Shown here piece after piece: positions 23,501-38,500 of a stretch of DNA of 64,000 nt (position 1 is its first letter; each line of letters opens with the position of its first letter). Both the position numbers and the translations under genes were made by a program. Source of the stretch: Tetragonia tetragonoides. Lineage: Eukaryota; Streptophyta; Magnoliopsida; Caryophyllales; Aizoaceae. The notes beneath the pieces were generated by a model. It was not told the DNA's origin and made no database searches. It saw only the letters and a program-made list of their open reading frames with translations. The DNA lies in NCBI GenBank assembly GCA_038025085.1, contig CM076144.1, positions 32,795,501 through 32,859,500 of the forward strand, written 5' to 3'.

Positions 23501-26500
23501 AATAAATGAAGTAAATTATTCAGGATCGTCACATTGACCATATAGTTATCTTTCATACAACTATTTTTTTTTTTTTTTTACATAAGAAAAAGAATTTTAT
23601 TAAACAAGATGAAAGAATACAGACCACCACCAAACCAAACCTGTAAGAAATCAAAAGAAAAAAAAAATAACTAAAGCACAGAGCGTAGCCTATTCCTAAA
23701 AGCTAGACTTTCATCGCTTAAGCTCTTGACTTCCCTTATTTTCATAGAATTCTGAGTCCCAAAGAAGACTTCATTTCCCATAAAACCAACAAACTTAAGA
23801 CCCATTGCCTCCATGAGAATTTTTAGGTGCGCATCCGCCTCCACCTTACCAAGAGAGAAACTCGGCAACGGCTTTGGGAGAAGCCCGTCCCCCTGAATGC
23901 AAAGTCCATCCGGCTGATTTAAGGACTCTAACTGTTGTGAAAACCCAGCTTGCTGAGAAGACCCAGCGTCTCCTGTGACTTCTCTGCTACATTTCCGTTA
24001 TGCACCCTAGTATCCACCTCAGAAGCTTGTGGTTGAACCAACCCATGATCCGAGTAGCACCCTGCCTCCTCCTCATTGAATAAACCTGCCTTTTGTAAAT
24101 CCACAGAAGTGTCGGACACATATGAATCCTCCTCTCCTATATTAGCTCTCCGAAGGTCGTCTATGAGCAAATCATCTCCTTCTATGCCAAAATCGTCCCC
24201 AAAATAAGAACTATCATCCCCTTCTGAGCTAACATCCTCAACCCCTACACCTTCTTTAGAAAAACCACCCTCAAAACCAACTTCCGATGCGCCCATAGAA
24301 CAAGTACCACCTATGTTCACATTTGACTCACTAACCTATTTACACCACTGAGAGCATTTTTTTTTTTTTTAGATAAGAGAAAATTTTATTAATCAAATGG
24401 TAACAAATACAAAAATGTGGAGGATGAGTTATCCTCAGTATAAAAAGAAAACTATCTACACATCACGCCATGAACTAAAGTCAACGGAACATCCTTAAAG
24501 GCCCCCATCGCCTTAGCCCAAAGAGAAGCCAAGTAAACTATGTGATCTCATACATAATCAATAGTTTTCTCATTCCCGGAAAAAATCCTAGAATTTCTCT
24601 CCTGCCAAATACACCAAAGTAAAGCCATACAAGCACAACGCCACAACAACCTCCCCTCCTTACTCCTCCTCATCGCCGCAAATCGTAACTGTAAGAATTC
24701 ACCCACCGTGGCTGGACACACAGAACTCTCCCCACACAGCAACCTAGCCCATAAACTCCGCGCAAAGTCACAAAGCACAAACAAATGCAAACCATCCTCC
24801 CCACTATGCCGACACATCAAGCAAAACCCCGGTAAAAGGTACCAACTAGGTCTCCTACGCTGCAGCATATCATAGGTGTTCACCCTACCTAGCACCAAAG
24901 TCCACACAAAAGCACGCACCTTCAATGGAACCTTACACTTCCAAATAAAAGTAGATAAGGGAAAGTGGGGAAATCCTCTGGAGTCTGATTCCCTTTGGCA
25001 CCAAGTAATCAGGAGCAAGTACGGTCTTATGTGCAACGGGTGGGACGCTTATTCTGACTCCAACGTCTCTCATGCTTGCCCTTGGAAATTCATTTGTCAG
25101 GTATCGTCACTTTTCTTTCCACTGGTACAATGTGGGTAATGGACTACGGGTTCTGTTCTGGGAGGATGTGTGGAAGGGTGACCTTCCTTTCTCTTCCACA
25201 CTACACGGGGCCCCTGTGTCTGAGTTTTTCTCAACTGGGGCGGTTCTTGGGACTTACATCTACGCCGACCACCACGTGATAGGGAGAAGGGGGAGCTTGT
25301 TTCCCTCCTGAGTGTTCTTAACTCTACTTTTCTCGTCCCTAGGGATGATTCTTGGACTTGGACGGGGGATCCTTCTGGGGTCTTCTCTTCCAAGTCCTTC
25401 CTATACCATATTAGCCTTCCCTCTCAATTTCCCCACTGCCAGAGCATTAGAGCATTTTCATTCCCCTGACTGCCTCCTAGACTAGGATTGTCCTGTACAT
25501 TACCTGCACACTGCCCATAATTGGGTAAGGAACATCCTTTGCCTAAAGAAGGATTCGGCTGTGTTCCGCTCTTCTCACCAAAGAGGCAACTGTTTTCTAG
25601 TCCCACATGTGGTATGCTTTCAAACACACGGCCTGCCCTGCAGAACCAGAGTTGGCAAAACTCGCAGGAGACCCCTGATTACCCTCTAACTTCAATCCCA
25701 CCTTCAACTCTTACAAAGGGATATCGCCAGTCTCCACAGCCATTAGAAGTAACGGAGAGAGCAACTCACCCAAATCAAGCACAATATTGTTAGTCGAACG
25801 TGAAGATGAACTGGAAAACCCATCTAACCTGTAATTCGTACCAAACTGAATAAATAAGCCTCCCTGATACTCCATAACACGCGCCCCAAGGCACAGTGTC
25901 CCTTGATCCAAGAGCCTCACGTACCCCTTCATGCAACCCACGCTCCTCACGCGCTCCGCCATTCATCCCACGCGCACCGCTGTTCACCTCACACCCCACG
26001 CACACCGCTGTTCACCCGCGCACTTCTGTTCACCTCACGCGCCACATCCCTGTTAGACGGGAACCCTAGCCGCCGATCTCCAAGAACTTCAAGCCAGGGC
26101 CGTCCACATTCCGAGCAACTCCGGCGAGGCACAACTCTATCACGAACAGATTGTTGATCCCTCTCAACCCCCAACTACGGCAACGTGGTCATCGCACCCA
26201 TCGCCGCCCTAAGATCTGCCCAGTTGCCCACCTATCGACCATAGAACAGCTGGGGATGAAGATTGCTGACGTTAGTCCTTGAAGAGAGGCCCAGTTCACG
26301 CCCTCTCTGGCATTGGATCGAACCTTAATGAGACGCCCAAATCTCCTCCCCTGTACTGATCTATTCAGTCTCAAGAATGGAGATCTCAAGGCCTCACCCA
26401 CCCATCGAGTCATGGACGGCGGCAGCAGCGCTCGGCGATCCCTCCAACGACTCTTCTCCAAAATACTTACAAAACCTCCATTACCGAGTCCCTCAAAAGA

Positions 26501-29500
26501 AAAGTCGAATGTCTTCCCTTCGACCCGCAAACTTATCGACTGATCTGGAGCCATAAGTTAATGAAAAAGGAAGGAGAGAGAAAGTGGAGAGCAATAGGAG
26601 AAGGGGAGAGAGAGAGAGAGAGAGAGAGAGGGAAGGCATCGCTAGAGAGAGAGAGAAAGTGGGTCTTGTTTTTCTTTGAAATAAGGAAAAAAAAAAAAAA
26701 TTAGATAAGAAAATTTTTATTAATCAATCATGTAAAGAATACAAAAAGGAGGATAAGGCATCCTCATATACAATCAAAAGAAACTACAAATCTTGCCAAT
26801 GGCGCTGTACATAGGTAAGCGGGACGCCCTTAAAAGCACCCGCCGCCTTAGCCCAAAAGGAGGCCAAATAAATCACATGGTCCCAAACGTAATCTATAGG
26901 CTTCCCAACATCACGAAACACCCTAGAGTTCCTCTCCAACCAAATGCACCATAGGATGGCCAAACACACACACCTCCAGAACAATCTCCCTTCCCTCCCT
27001 CGCCTCATCGCAGCGAAACGAAGCTGTAAAAAGTCTCCCACTGTAGCAGGACAAGCAAAACTCTCCCCCTCCAACAACCTACTCCAAAGAGCCCTAGCAA
27101 AGTCACACATAACAAACAAATGCAGACTATTTTCCCTATCATGACGGCACATCACACAGAATCCCGGAAGAAGCGACCACCCAGGCCTCTGGCGTTGCAC
27201 CACATCATAGGTATTCACCCTACCAAGAACGAGAGTCTACACAAAAGCACGGACCTTCAATGGAACCTTAGACTTCCAAATAAATGTGGCTAAAGGAAAT
27301 TGGGGAAACTGTGAGGGAAGGCTAAGCTGGTGAAGGAAGGACTTGCAAGAGAAAACCCCAGAGGAGTCCCCAATCCAAGTCCGGGAGTCGTCCATAGGGA
27401 CGAGAGAAGTAGAGTGGAGGACACCCAGGAGAGAAACAAGTTCCTCCATCTCTCTATCGTGCGGGAAACGACGCAAATGTAAATCCCAAGACCCACCTGT
27501 GCCCGAACAGAAAGCAGACACAGGGGCCCCGTGAAGTGTGGAAAGCCGAAAAACCCGCGGGTACGTGGAAGAGAAGGGGTTACCTTTCCACGCATCCTCC
27601 CAGAAACGAACCCGATTACCATTGCCCACATTGTACCTGACCAGTGGAAAGAAGAAAGGTGATACCTGAGAAATGAACCTCCAAGGGCAAGCATGAGAGA
27701 CAGAGAAGCCACCATGAGCGTCCCACCCATTATGCTGAAGACCGTACGTACTCCTGATAACTCGGTGCCAGAGGGAATCGGACTCCAGGGGAAACCGCCA
27801 CAACCACTTACCCACTAACGAAATGTTCTTGGACACCAACCTACCGAAACCCAGACCCCCCTCCGACTTGGGCCTGCAAACATGCTCCCAACTGACTAAA
27901 TGGTCACGTCGACCTTCACCCGCCCCGGACCAAAGAAAGTCCCTCATCATCCTCTCAATCCGGTTAGCCACACTAACTGGAATCCGAAAGAGGGAAAGGT
28001 AGTAGAGAGGAATGCTCGCTAAACAAGAACTGCAAGATAGTGATCCTACCCTCCAAAGAGAAATAAACCCCTTTCCAACCATCTAAGCAAATGTTTAAAT
28101 AATACAAAAAGGAAGACAAGGTATCCTCATAAGAAAATCATAATCAAACAAAAATATCTACATATCTCGCCAATGACGTTGAACAACCGTAAGCGGAACA
28201 CCCTTACAAGCTCCCGCCGCCTTGGCTCTAAGGGAAGCCAAATAGACCACATGGTTCCAAACATAGTCTATAGTCTTCCCAGCATCGATGAAAACCCTCG
28301 AGTTCCTCTCCAACCAAATGCACCAAAGTATGGCAATGCAAGCACACCTCCATAACAACCTCCCTTCCTTACCCCTCCTCATTACTACGAATCATAGCTA
28401 TAAGAATTCTCCCACTGTGGATGGACACACAAAGCTTTCCACACACAGCAGCCTATCCCATTACCCCATTACGACCTGGCAAACTCACATATCACAAACA
28501 AATGCAAGCAATCCCCCCCCCCATCATGATGACACATCACATAAAACCCCTGTAGTAGTGACTAGTGACCAACCAGGCCTCCGGCGTTGCATCATGTAAT
28601 AAGTGTTCAACCTAACTAGCACCAAAGTCCACACAAAAGCACATACCTTTAATGGAACCTTAGACTTCCAAATATAAGTGGATAAAGGGAAGTGAGGGAA
28701 GGCTAAGTTGATGAAGGAAGGACTTGCAAGAGAAGACCCCAAAAGGATCCCCATCCAAGTAAAAGAGTCGTAGTGAGGGAATTGTGAGGAAAGGCTAAGT
28801 TGATGAAGGAAGGACTTGCAAGATAAGATCCCAGAAGGATCCCCAATCCAAGTTCGAGAGTCATCCGTAGGGATAAGAAGAGTAGAGTTAAGGATACTCA
28901 GAAGGGAAACTAGTTCCTCCATCTAGAGTAAAGTGGCTGTTGTTTTTCAATCAACGTAATTCAGTATTAGGTAGGATATAGGAAGCAATTTAGATTTATC
29001 TTCCAAGTTTAGTATCAGAGATCTCTAATCTTTCATGTGAAGGTAACTTTATCTGCGGAGAACATCTATCAACATCCTAATATGGTAACACATGTGATAG
29101 GATCTAAACACAGTACACACAGAAGACCTCCAGTTACTACACTGCCCACAGGCCATGAATCAGAAAAGACATGTAGACAGTGTCATATAATAGTGCATGC
29201 TGGAGGGAGATGCATGAGATACTTTAGTCAAAGTTCAACAGAAACGGCATTTACAGTTTCTCATTGCCAGACGCACTAAGCTGACTGTCATGGTAAGAAA
29301 GGGTTGAAACCCCTCCTATTTTTTCCAATGGTGAAAATGTATGCAAGAAAAACACGAATAAGTGGTATAAATATTGAAACTTTTTGACATTTTAAGCTAG
29401 TCACATCAACCTAATCCATTGCTACGCCAAACGTTATTCCGAATACTGAGGTAATTTACACCCATTAACCAACAAGAGAGCTAGATTGTTTAATTTACCT

Positions 29501-32500
29501 GGGTATCATATGGTCCAACTCTCTCAGTCGGTATTTGCAAATCATAGCCTAAGTATGGCCTCCCAGATAAATCCTGAACCAAAAATTATGTCCAGCTTAG
29601 TTATCATAATTAGCACCAAGAAAATATTAAGAAAATTATAAGACGATTTGCAAGTTTTTATCATCCATTCCGAGTAGACATTTCATTTGTGTTGGTTACA
29701 TTTAGGTCAAATAGCACTTAAGTGTGAGATTCCCTCCCCTTGGGTAATATACGACAATTATTAATTACAAAATCAAACCATACAACAACATTAAGAGCTT
29801 AATAGGTGAAAGTCAACATATCAAAATTAGCACCAAGAAAATATTAAGAAAACTATAAGATGATTTGCAAGTTTTCATCATCCATTCCGAGGAGACATTT
29901 CATTTGTGTTGGTTACATTTAGGTCAAATAGCACTTAAGTGTTGATGAGATTCCCTCCCCTTGGTAATATACGACAATTATTTATTACAAAATCAAACCA
30001 TACAACAACTTTAAGAGCACAATAGGTGAAAATCAACATGCCCCCTCCCCCCGTCCAAGGAGGAGAAGATGGAGGGAAGAGGTGAAGCATTTATGTCCTG
30101 TCAGTCAAGGTGCAAAATTCGGGATTAAACTTCAAAGATAGTTAACTCATCGATTTAGTAGATCGTAATGTTTAGCTAGAGACCACTTACGATAAATCGG
30201 GCCGATTGGATCAGACCAACTACTAAATGCGATGAGCCTAGCGGGTACGCTTAAGTAATCGATGGATCAATAATTAGTTAATGGACCTAGGAGTCGCATT
30301 AATTAATTAATAAGAGAGACTACTAAGTGGGCTAACCTAGGGAAAGCCCACTATGTGTAGTAGTCAGTTATTAGGTCTTTGGAAACCCTACAGTTTAAAT
30401 AGAAGAGAAGGAGGTGGAAACTAGGTTACACGTTTTAACTGACAACCTCCTTCTCTCATATTTTCTCTCTAAGGCAACTAAACTCCCCATAGCCCAAGGA
30501 ACAGTTCCTTGTGCTCGTTCTAGCTAACGAACGTGTTTGGGTCGATCAAATCGATTGCTGCGTGGACTACGGTAGAGGGATTACACTTGGAATCCTAATT
30601 CGTATCTATCGATATGTAATCGATCAAAGAGGCACACTCAAGAGTTATATTTATGTCTATTTAATGACCCATTAAGTTTCCTATTTTCTAGTTGTCTTCC
30701 GCTTATATGATTAGATCATTGCAACTAGATCCTACAAGAGGACAGTTACGTGCAGGGACAAACCCTTATCTCAATAAAGTGGGGGAAATATCATCAAAGC
30801 ATATGCCAAAGCCAAGAAAGGGCAAACAAAGGACAATCCACACAGCCAATTATTTCCTATTTCCATCCATTCTTTTTTTTAAATGAGAAACTATTATTAA
30901 AAGCAAGTGAGCATTACAGCCTAAAAGGACAAGGAGTCCTGAACGAAACTAATAATTACAAATCTTATCTTTTTTTTTAAACGTAAATAACATGGGTATC
31001 CTTTGCCCAACTAATTCCATAGACCTTGAAGCTAACGGTCTAGAAAAACCTCTAGTGGCCCTCATGGAGCTCGAACTTGGGACCTCTGGACTAGATATCA
31101 GAGGTCTTACCAGCGGAGCTACCCACTCAGGTTACCGGTAATTAAAATTCAACCCAGCATTGAGGTACACATCCTTACAAGCTCTAATGGCCTTGGCCCA
31201 TAGAGAAGCCTAATACACACGGGATCATATACAAAATCAAGTGGCATAGACATCTCTCAAGAGATTTGAGCATTCAGCTCCAACCAAATATGCCAGAGAA
31301 CGGGGAGAAAAGCGCACCACCATAATAGCCCTCACGTCCTTACCCTTGCAAATTTTAGGTGGACAAACAAGAGCACTTCCCACCTCACACCAAGAAGTCT
31401 CAACAAACATTTCCAAGGAAACTCATAGTGCAGGAATAAAGGTAAAGAAGTCTCACTAGCCTGGCTGCAAAGCACACACACATTTGGAGACAAAAACCAA
31501 CCAAGTCCCCTCCACTACAACACATCATGGGTGTTCAACCTACCTAGTGCCAACGTCCTTACAAAAGCACGCACCTGAAGGGGAACCATAGACTTCTGAA
31601 TTTATCAAGCCTTTCCTTCCCGGTCTCAAGTGGAGAGAAATGAGAATCAGATAATTCATTCAGCTTTCGTTTCAAAAGGGTTTTGATCTGCTCCTAGTCT
31701 TTGCTATGTTCTTCAAAATCTTTCAATTTCTTCCATTCAAGGGGTGGTTGATTATAGGCTTTTTAGCAACCAAAGCAGAAGATATAGTTAAAAAGCCCTC
31801 CAATGATAATTTCCAGCCCTACATATTTGTTTCCCGACAGACCCACATTATTTTTGTTGTCCTAGAAGTTCCGCTAAATTTTCTTCATATGCACTCTAGA
31901 ATTTGTTTTACACCTTAAATGTCAACAATTACTTGCCAAACATGCACAATTCGCAAAGATCAAATCTCTTCCTTTTTGACATGCTTTTCTTTGTGCTAGG
32001 GGAAATGTAACCCAGCATTTGTCCAAAGTGAGAGACAAATGCCCAAAAAAAAATTCATTTCAATTGATCCAGATACCAGGAGAAAATTGGACAATTCTCC
32101 TTATGACACCCTTCTTCAAAAGGTGAGGAACTGTGAGACTGTTTGGAGACAAAGGAATTAATCATTTCACTATTCTGGTTTTCACTACCTACTAGCTATT
32201 TGACTAGGTAGTGTATGATAACTGTTGATAATTAGGTCCTTGTTGCGAATTCTCCGTGCTTCATGGTTATCCTCTATATGTAGGGTGGCATACTACATAT
32301 CTTTCTGACGTCAATGTACTGATTCCTTCATTATATTCCTAGTTAGGTAATGACACTTCTACATTAATTGCAATGTTCTCCGTCGTTTCAATAAAATTAA
32401 TAAAAAGAACTAGAGCACTTTTCCCACACAATCAGTGCTTCATTATTGCAGTGAATTGCTCATAACAGTCATAAGATCATAGTCTCTAACTTTATATGGT

Positions 32501-35500
32501 TGCATAAGAATATTGCTCAATCATTTGCTAGTATTCCTCTGTACTATCTTTCTCTGTTTAAGATTCCCTTTAGTGTAGCTAAGCAAATCGAGCGTATGAT
32601 GCGGGATTTGTTGTGGTCTGGAGTGGATGGGGGTAGGAGAGAGCATCTTGTTAGTTGGGACCATGTATGTAGACCTAAGTCTGAGGGGGGTCTGGGTTTC
32701 GGGAGGTTGGTGTCTAAGAACATTTCGCTAGTGGGTAGATGGTTATGGCGTTTTCCTTTGGAGCCTGAGTCCCCATGGCACCGATTAATCAGGAGCAAGT
32801 ACGGTCTGCAACAGAATGGATGGGACGCCCGAACTGGTACCGCAGTCTCCCATGCGGAAGTTTATATCTCAGGTCTCGCCTCTTTTCTTTTCCCTGGTTG
32901 GATTTCATGTGGGTAATGGCCATCAGGTTCTGGGAGGATGTGTGGAAGGGGGACTCCACTTTCTCCTCCGCTTATCCTCGGGTTTATCAATCGTCCACGC
33001 TCCATGAGGCGCCGATATCAGAGTTACTCCGCTACGGGCGGTTCTTGGAACCTACATTTACGCCGAGCTCCCCATGATCGTGAGATGGAGGAACTTGTTT
33101 CCCTCCTGAGCGTGCTAAACACTACTCTTCTCGTCCCAGGGACGATTCTCGATTTTGGGAAGGAGACTCTTTTGGGGTTTTCTCCTGCTAGTCCTTGCAC
33201 CGGCTTAGTCTGCCTTCGCAGTTTCCCCATTTTGCCCTTTCTACTTATATCTGGAAGTCGAAGGTTCCTCTGAAGGTGCGCGTCTTCGTGTGGACTTTGG
33301 TGTTAGATAGGGTGAATACGCATGACATGTTGCAGCGGCGGAGGCCTGGTTGGTGTTTGTCTCCTAGTGTGTGTGTTATGTGCCATCACGACCGTGAGAA
33401 CGGCCTGCATCTGCATCTGTTTGTGATGTGTGAGTTTGATAGGGTGTTGTGGGCAGGTTGACAAGGGGTGAGCCGTTTGCTAGTCCGGCTACAGTGGCCC
33501 AGTTTCTGCAGATGCGGTTTGTTGTTGGTGGGAGGCGGAGAGAGGGTAAGTTGTGGCGGAGGTGTGCTTGTATGGCCATTCTATGGTGTATTTGGCTAGA
33601 GCGGAATTCGAGGGTCTTTTCTGCTTCTGGAAAGACCATCGACTGTGTTTGGGATCATATTGTTTATTTGGCTTCACTTTGGAAAGGCAACTGGGGCCTT
33701 CAAGGGTGTTCCACTTACCTTTATTCAACTTCATTGGGGGGAGTTGTAGATATTTTTTGTATTCATTTGAGGACTCCTTGTCCTCTTTCTTGTATTCTTT
33801 CAATTGATTGATTAATAAAATCTTTTCTTATCAAAAAAAAAAAAGTTTCTTGTATTCTTTCAATTGTTGATTAATAAAATATTTTCTTATCTAAAAAAAA
33901 AAAAGAATATTGCTCAATCATCATAGTATCTTCACATCCCAAAATTGGGGCTATACGCGTTGTTTCATGGTGAAGAACTATTTAGCTACCTATCCTAGAA
34001 TCAAAGAAACTGGATACAGAAAACAAAAGAACTTTATCGTTATATCAAAAGCAAAACTTTAGCATTAGAGAGAATTTTGATAACTATATTAGCACTTGCC
34101 CAGTCATTGCACAACAGATACATGGAAGATATATTTCTCCTTTTTTTTCTTTCTTTTTTGAGATTGGATAGGGGAGGATCCCATACTGCATGGTTTGTCA
34201 AACTAATTTGTCAACTGTAACGAATGAACACATTTTACGCATTTTGCTGAGTGTGCAAAAGAGACATAATTGAAAAAGATGTTTCAGAGTCTCTTGTTTG
34301 TTCTACCGAAGTTCGATTGGTCCTTGCATTAGTGCCAACAACCACTATTTCCATTTGAAATAATGCTCCCATTTCACCCAAAATTTTTTGTTTGAAATAA
34401 TGCACTTTTGATTCTTACCCTAACCCAAAAGTACATGTCATTTGACAAAACAATTATCAATGAATTATAAGATATTTCAGATTTCAACCACAGAAGCTCC
34501 ATTTTGAGGGAAAAAACATACCAATGAGACATGAATCAGAGCTTCATCCAGAGGAGCAGAGAAATTCCCGAATCTATTGATTCCTCTTCTGTCATCAAGT
34601 GCTTGCAGCAAAGCCTACATCAAGGCACATTTGGATCAGAAAAGCATTCAAGAACTGAAGGCATTTGCTAGGTTTTCTCTTAAGCAGTGGGAAATTTGAA
34701 ATAAACACTTCCACATTGATAAGTTCAATTTATCATCAAATAGTGTGGATTCAAAGTTGAAACCCAATTATCTAACTACATGAAAATAATGAAAAGATGT
34801 TTATTCAGAGTAATACCCTTGATATTAACTAACAATTTTTTTTACATAAGTAAAAATTTTATTAAATAATTGTCAAAAGAATACAAAAAAGGAGGACAAG
34901 ATATCCTTTGAAATGAACAAAATAACTGCAAGCTATGCCAATGGCATTGGACAACCGCAAGCGGGACACCCTTTAAGGCACCCGCGGCCTTAGCCCACAG
35001 GGAGGCCAAGTAAACTTCATGATCCCAAACACAATCAGTATTCCTCCCAGAGTTGGAGAATATCCTCGAATTCCTCTCCAACCAAATGCACCATAGAGTA
35101 GCCAAGCAACCTATCCCATAATGACCTAGCAAACCCGCACGTCACAAACAAGTGCAAACAATCTTCCTCATCGTGACGACACATACACACATGTAACACC
35201 CCGAATTTTCTACTAAAATAAGTAAATAAAAATAAATAGACTCGAGCCGAAATTTCGGCAGAGTTCTGGTTGTGCGCTGGTGGTGTTTCATGGTGTGAGC
35301 TGATGGTGATCGTGAGTAGTGGTAGGTGGCTGGTGTCTCAATGTTCAGAGCAAAGAGAAAGTGAAATAAATTTGAGAAATGATTAAGTAGAAGGAGAAAG
35401 ACGGTTATTAAAGAGCTTCCTTAACCAAATTGACTTTTCTTCTAACCTTATTGGACCCCTGACCACTAACACACATGGGCTCTCATAGTTTTCTAGGGAG

Positions 35501-38500
35501 GCTCCTAATTATATTTAAAAGTCATTGCTTCTCCAATTTGGGTCAATCTACAAAAACATAGAGCTTTCTTCTATCGTGTGTTTTCTTATGGGTCCATGTG
35601 TACATATAAATATACTAATTGCATCCATTCCAACCGTAATAATCTTGCTCATTTTCCTAGCCTTTCCTAACTATGGGCATGCTACTAAACTTTAAAATCT
35701 CATTCAATATCAACTAGGAGTAGCATCTGATTTAAAAAAAGAAGAAAAAAGATTATAAGTATAACATAACATTGAACAATAGTCATAGCACATACCAAAT
35801 ATCATTTGTACAAAGTATATTTTACATGAGAATTTGTTAAAACACGCTAAAACATTTATTTTCCAATTATAGAAAATGCTATGAATATACGGGGTATTAC
35901 ATTCTACCTTCCTTACAAAAAGTTTCGTCCTCGAAACTTGCGTAAAAATACTTTATGTAGAAATATGGGGTTTCGCACTCGAACCCCTTAAAAGATTCGC
36001 GTCCCGAAAATCAATCATGTAAAATGAAATACTAACAGAACATAGTGTCTCAAGTCTTAACTAACATTTACGCATATACTTCTCATCAAAACAGAACACA
36101 AAAGGGCATATAAAGCTTTCTTTTACTACGCTTTTGCTGCGCACTCTGACCATTATTCTTTCTCTGTCTACTATTACTTCTGTCAATCTTTAACAAGCTA
36201 TGGTTAGATACGATAAGTATTGACAGGTGTAAATTTACATACTAAAACATGATTCAATATTGGGGGGGGGGGGGGGGGGACATGATCAAATATCAGACAC
36301 TAGCAAAGCAAATCTGTCATACAAAATCACTAGCCAAGCTCATATAGCACACAAGTCACAAAATTTCGATACACGACTAACACGAGAACTTAAGCACAAG
36401 TCTTCCCCCTACAGACTTAATCACTTTTTCATTCTTTTTTTTTTTCCATGCAACCAGAAAGTCAAGAAGCATAAAGGAAACACAAGAGTATTCACGTACT
36501 TGAAACACATAGAGCATGTATTATGCAATCAGGCTTTAAACTCTTCAACCATCATTTGGGTGCACTTAAACATCATTCACATGTTTGTCACATAACTCAA
36601 GTCCAGTTGATAGACTATATCATGAAAAGCTGAAGTCAAAAGCACTAACCATACAAATCAGAGAATCAAATTCTATACTCGTCTTTCACTCACGCTCGAA
36701 GACGGCTTACTTATTATTATTATTATTTTCCTAAATTCGTTTTCACCTAGTCTTTTTAGTCCAATTTATCCTAAGCAATTTCATTAACGCTTAGATCATA
36801 AAGATCCTTGTGTTGACACCAAGAGCGAACTGCTCTGATACCACTTTGTAACACCCCGAATTTTCTACTAAAATAAGTAAATAAAAATAAATAGACTTGA
36901 GCCGAAATTTCGGCAGAGTTCCGTTTGTAAATAGACATGCCAAGTTATCGACTTTCTAAAAACCTGCTTAAACAGACAATTAAACCAAAATCCAATCAAC
37001 TCAGCGGAAGACTCCAATAATTCAGGGCGTTACCGTCACACTCACTCATACGAATGAGTGTAAGGCTCTTCAAATGAAACTAATAATAATAATCTCAAAA
37101 TTATTCTAGGTGGTCTATTTGTTACATTTTATAAACTCTAAAAATAAACAACTACTAATTCTTGCATAAGTCTGATCTGAAAGCATTCCCCACTGACACT
37201 GATTTATAAATAAACTTCAATCTGCAAAAAGGTGAGATTATGCAACGTCAGCAAAGCTGGTAACTCACATCTAGTACGTAAAGATCATTCTAAATTCAAT
37301 TCAAGTCTAAACTAACAATTATTCATATAGAGCAAGCATTCAACTCCTATTTAACCTTAAATCTACTTCATTCACTTCTAGTCATAAGTCATATAAAGCA
37401 AAGATAGAAATCTTATTGAGTCTCTAGTGCATATCACAAAGTTGGAAACAATAAACATAAACAGACATCAATCTTTGCTATACTAAACCTTTATTAATGC
37501 TTCTCTTGATTCTCTTCTTTAATACTTTAAAAGAGCCATTTCTGCTTTAGATCTCCTGATAGCTTTTATCAGTAGTCTTAAATTATTGAGCTGTAACTAG
37601 CCTTGCGGCTCTTCCCGTATAGGGGTCTGTGACTAGCCTTTCGGCTCTTCCCGTTTAGGGGCATTAACTAGCTTTTCGGCTCTTCCCAATAAGGGGCTGT
37701 AACTAGCCTTGCGGCTCTTCCCAATAAGGGGTTGTAACTAGCCTTGCGGCTCTTCCCGATAAGGGGTTGTAACTAGCCTTGCGGCCCTTCCCAATAAGGG
37801 GCTAAACTAGCCTTTCGGCTCTTCCCAATAAGGGGCTGTAACTAGCCTTTCGGCTCTTCCCATTAAGGGGTTGTAACTAGCATTTCGGCTCTTCCCAATA
37901 AGGGGCTGTACTTATAGGGACGTCTCCCATATTTTATAATATATTTGAAGTACTCATACGTTCTTATTACTCAACATTCATCTTTCACTTTACATATTTA
38001 ATAGCTTAGATATATTTAGCTCACATAAACTTTTAGACGTTCAATTCATGTTCTAGCTGTAGCTCATATCACTCCTATGAAGCTTCACACGGGCACTTTT
38101 TCATCATCTTCTTTTCTTCTTGACTTACTTATCTACTCACTTGCATACCATATGAGAGATGACTCATGTAAATAAACATTTCGGCTAAGTCCTAACACAT
38201 CATAAGTAACATGCACATTTTAGCTCTAGCTGCTTGTAAAATAAAATCATTGTATAATCACACACTCACATATAATAGCTACTCCACCTACACCATAGTG
38301 TGCTTATAAGTCGCCTTCGTTTCTTGTTGCTAAACTAAGCTTGCTTTCTACAAATTAACTAAATCTAAGTCTCGAGAACATGCCAGTTGGTATAAACTAG
38401 GTGGGTTTCATATAAATAAACAATAGGTAGAACACTCAGCTAGGCTACTTCACATGTTCTCACTATATACTTAACTTTAAATAGCATCCACACACATTAT

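Noticed and set aside
36262..36279. Run of 18 G (and C runs at ~20381 and ~40215) as G-quadruplex or regulatory motifs
   Set aside because: Uninterrupted homopolymers in transposon or intron DNA; length may also be a sequencing artefact. No supporting context.
37591..37905. CRISPR-like array of regularly spaced repeats
   Set aside because: Units are directly contiguous with no unique spacers, and this is plant nuclear DNA. It is a minisatellite.
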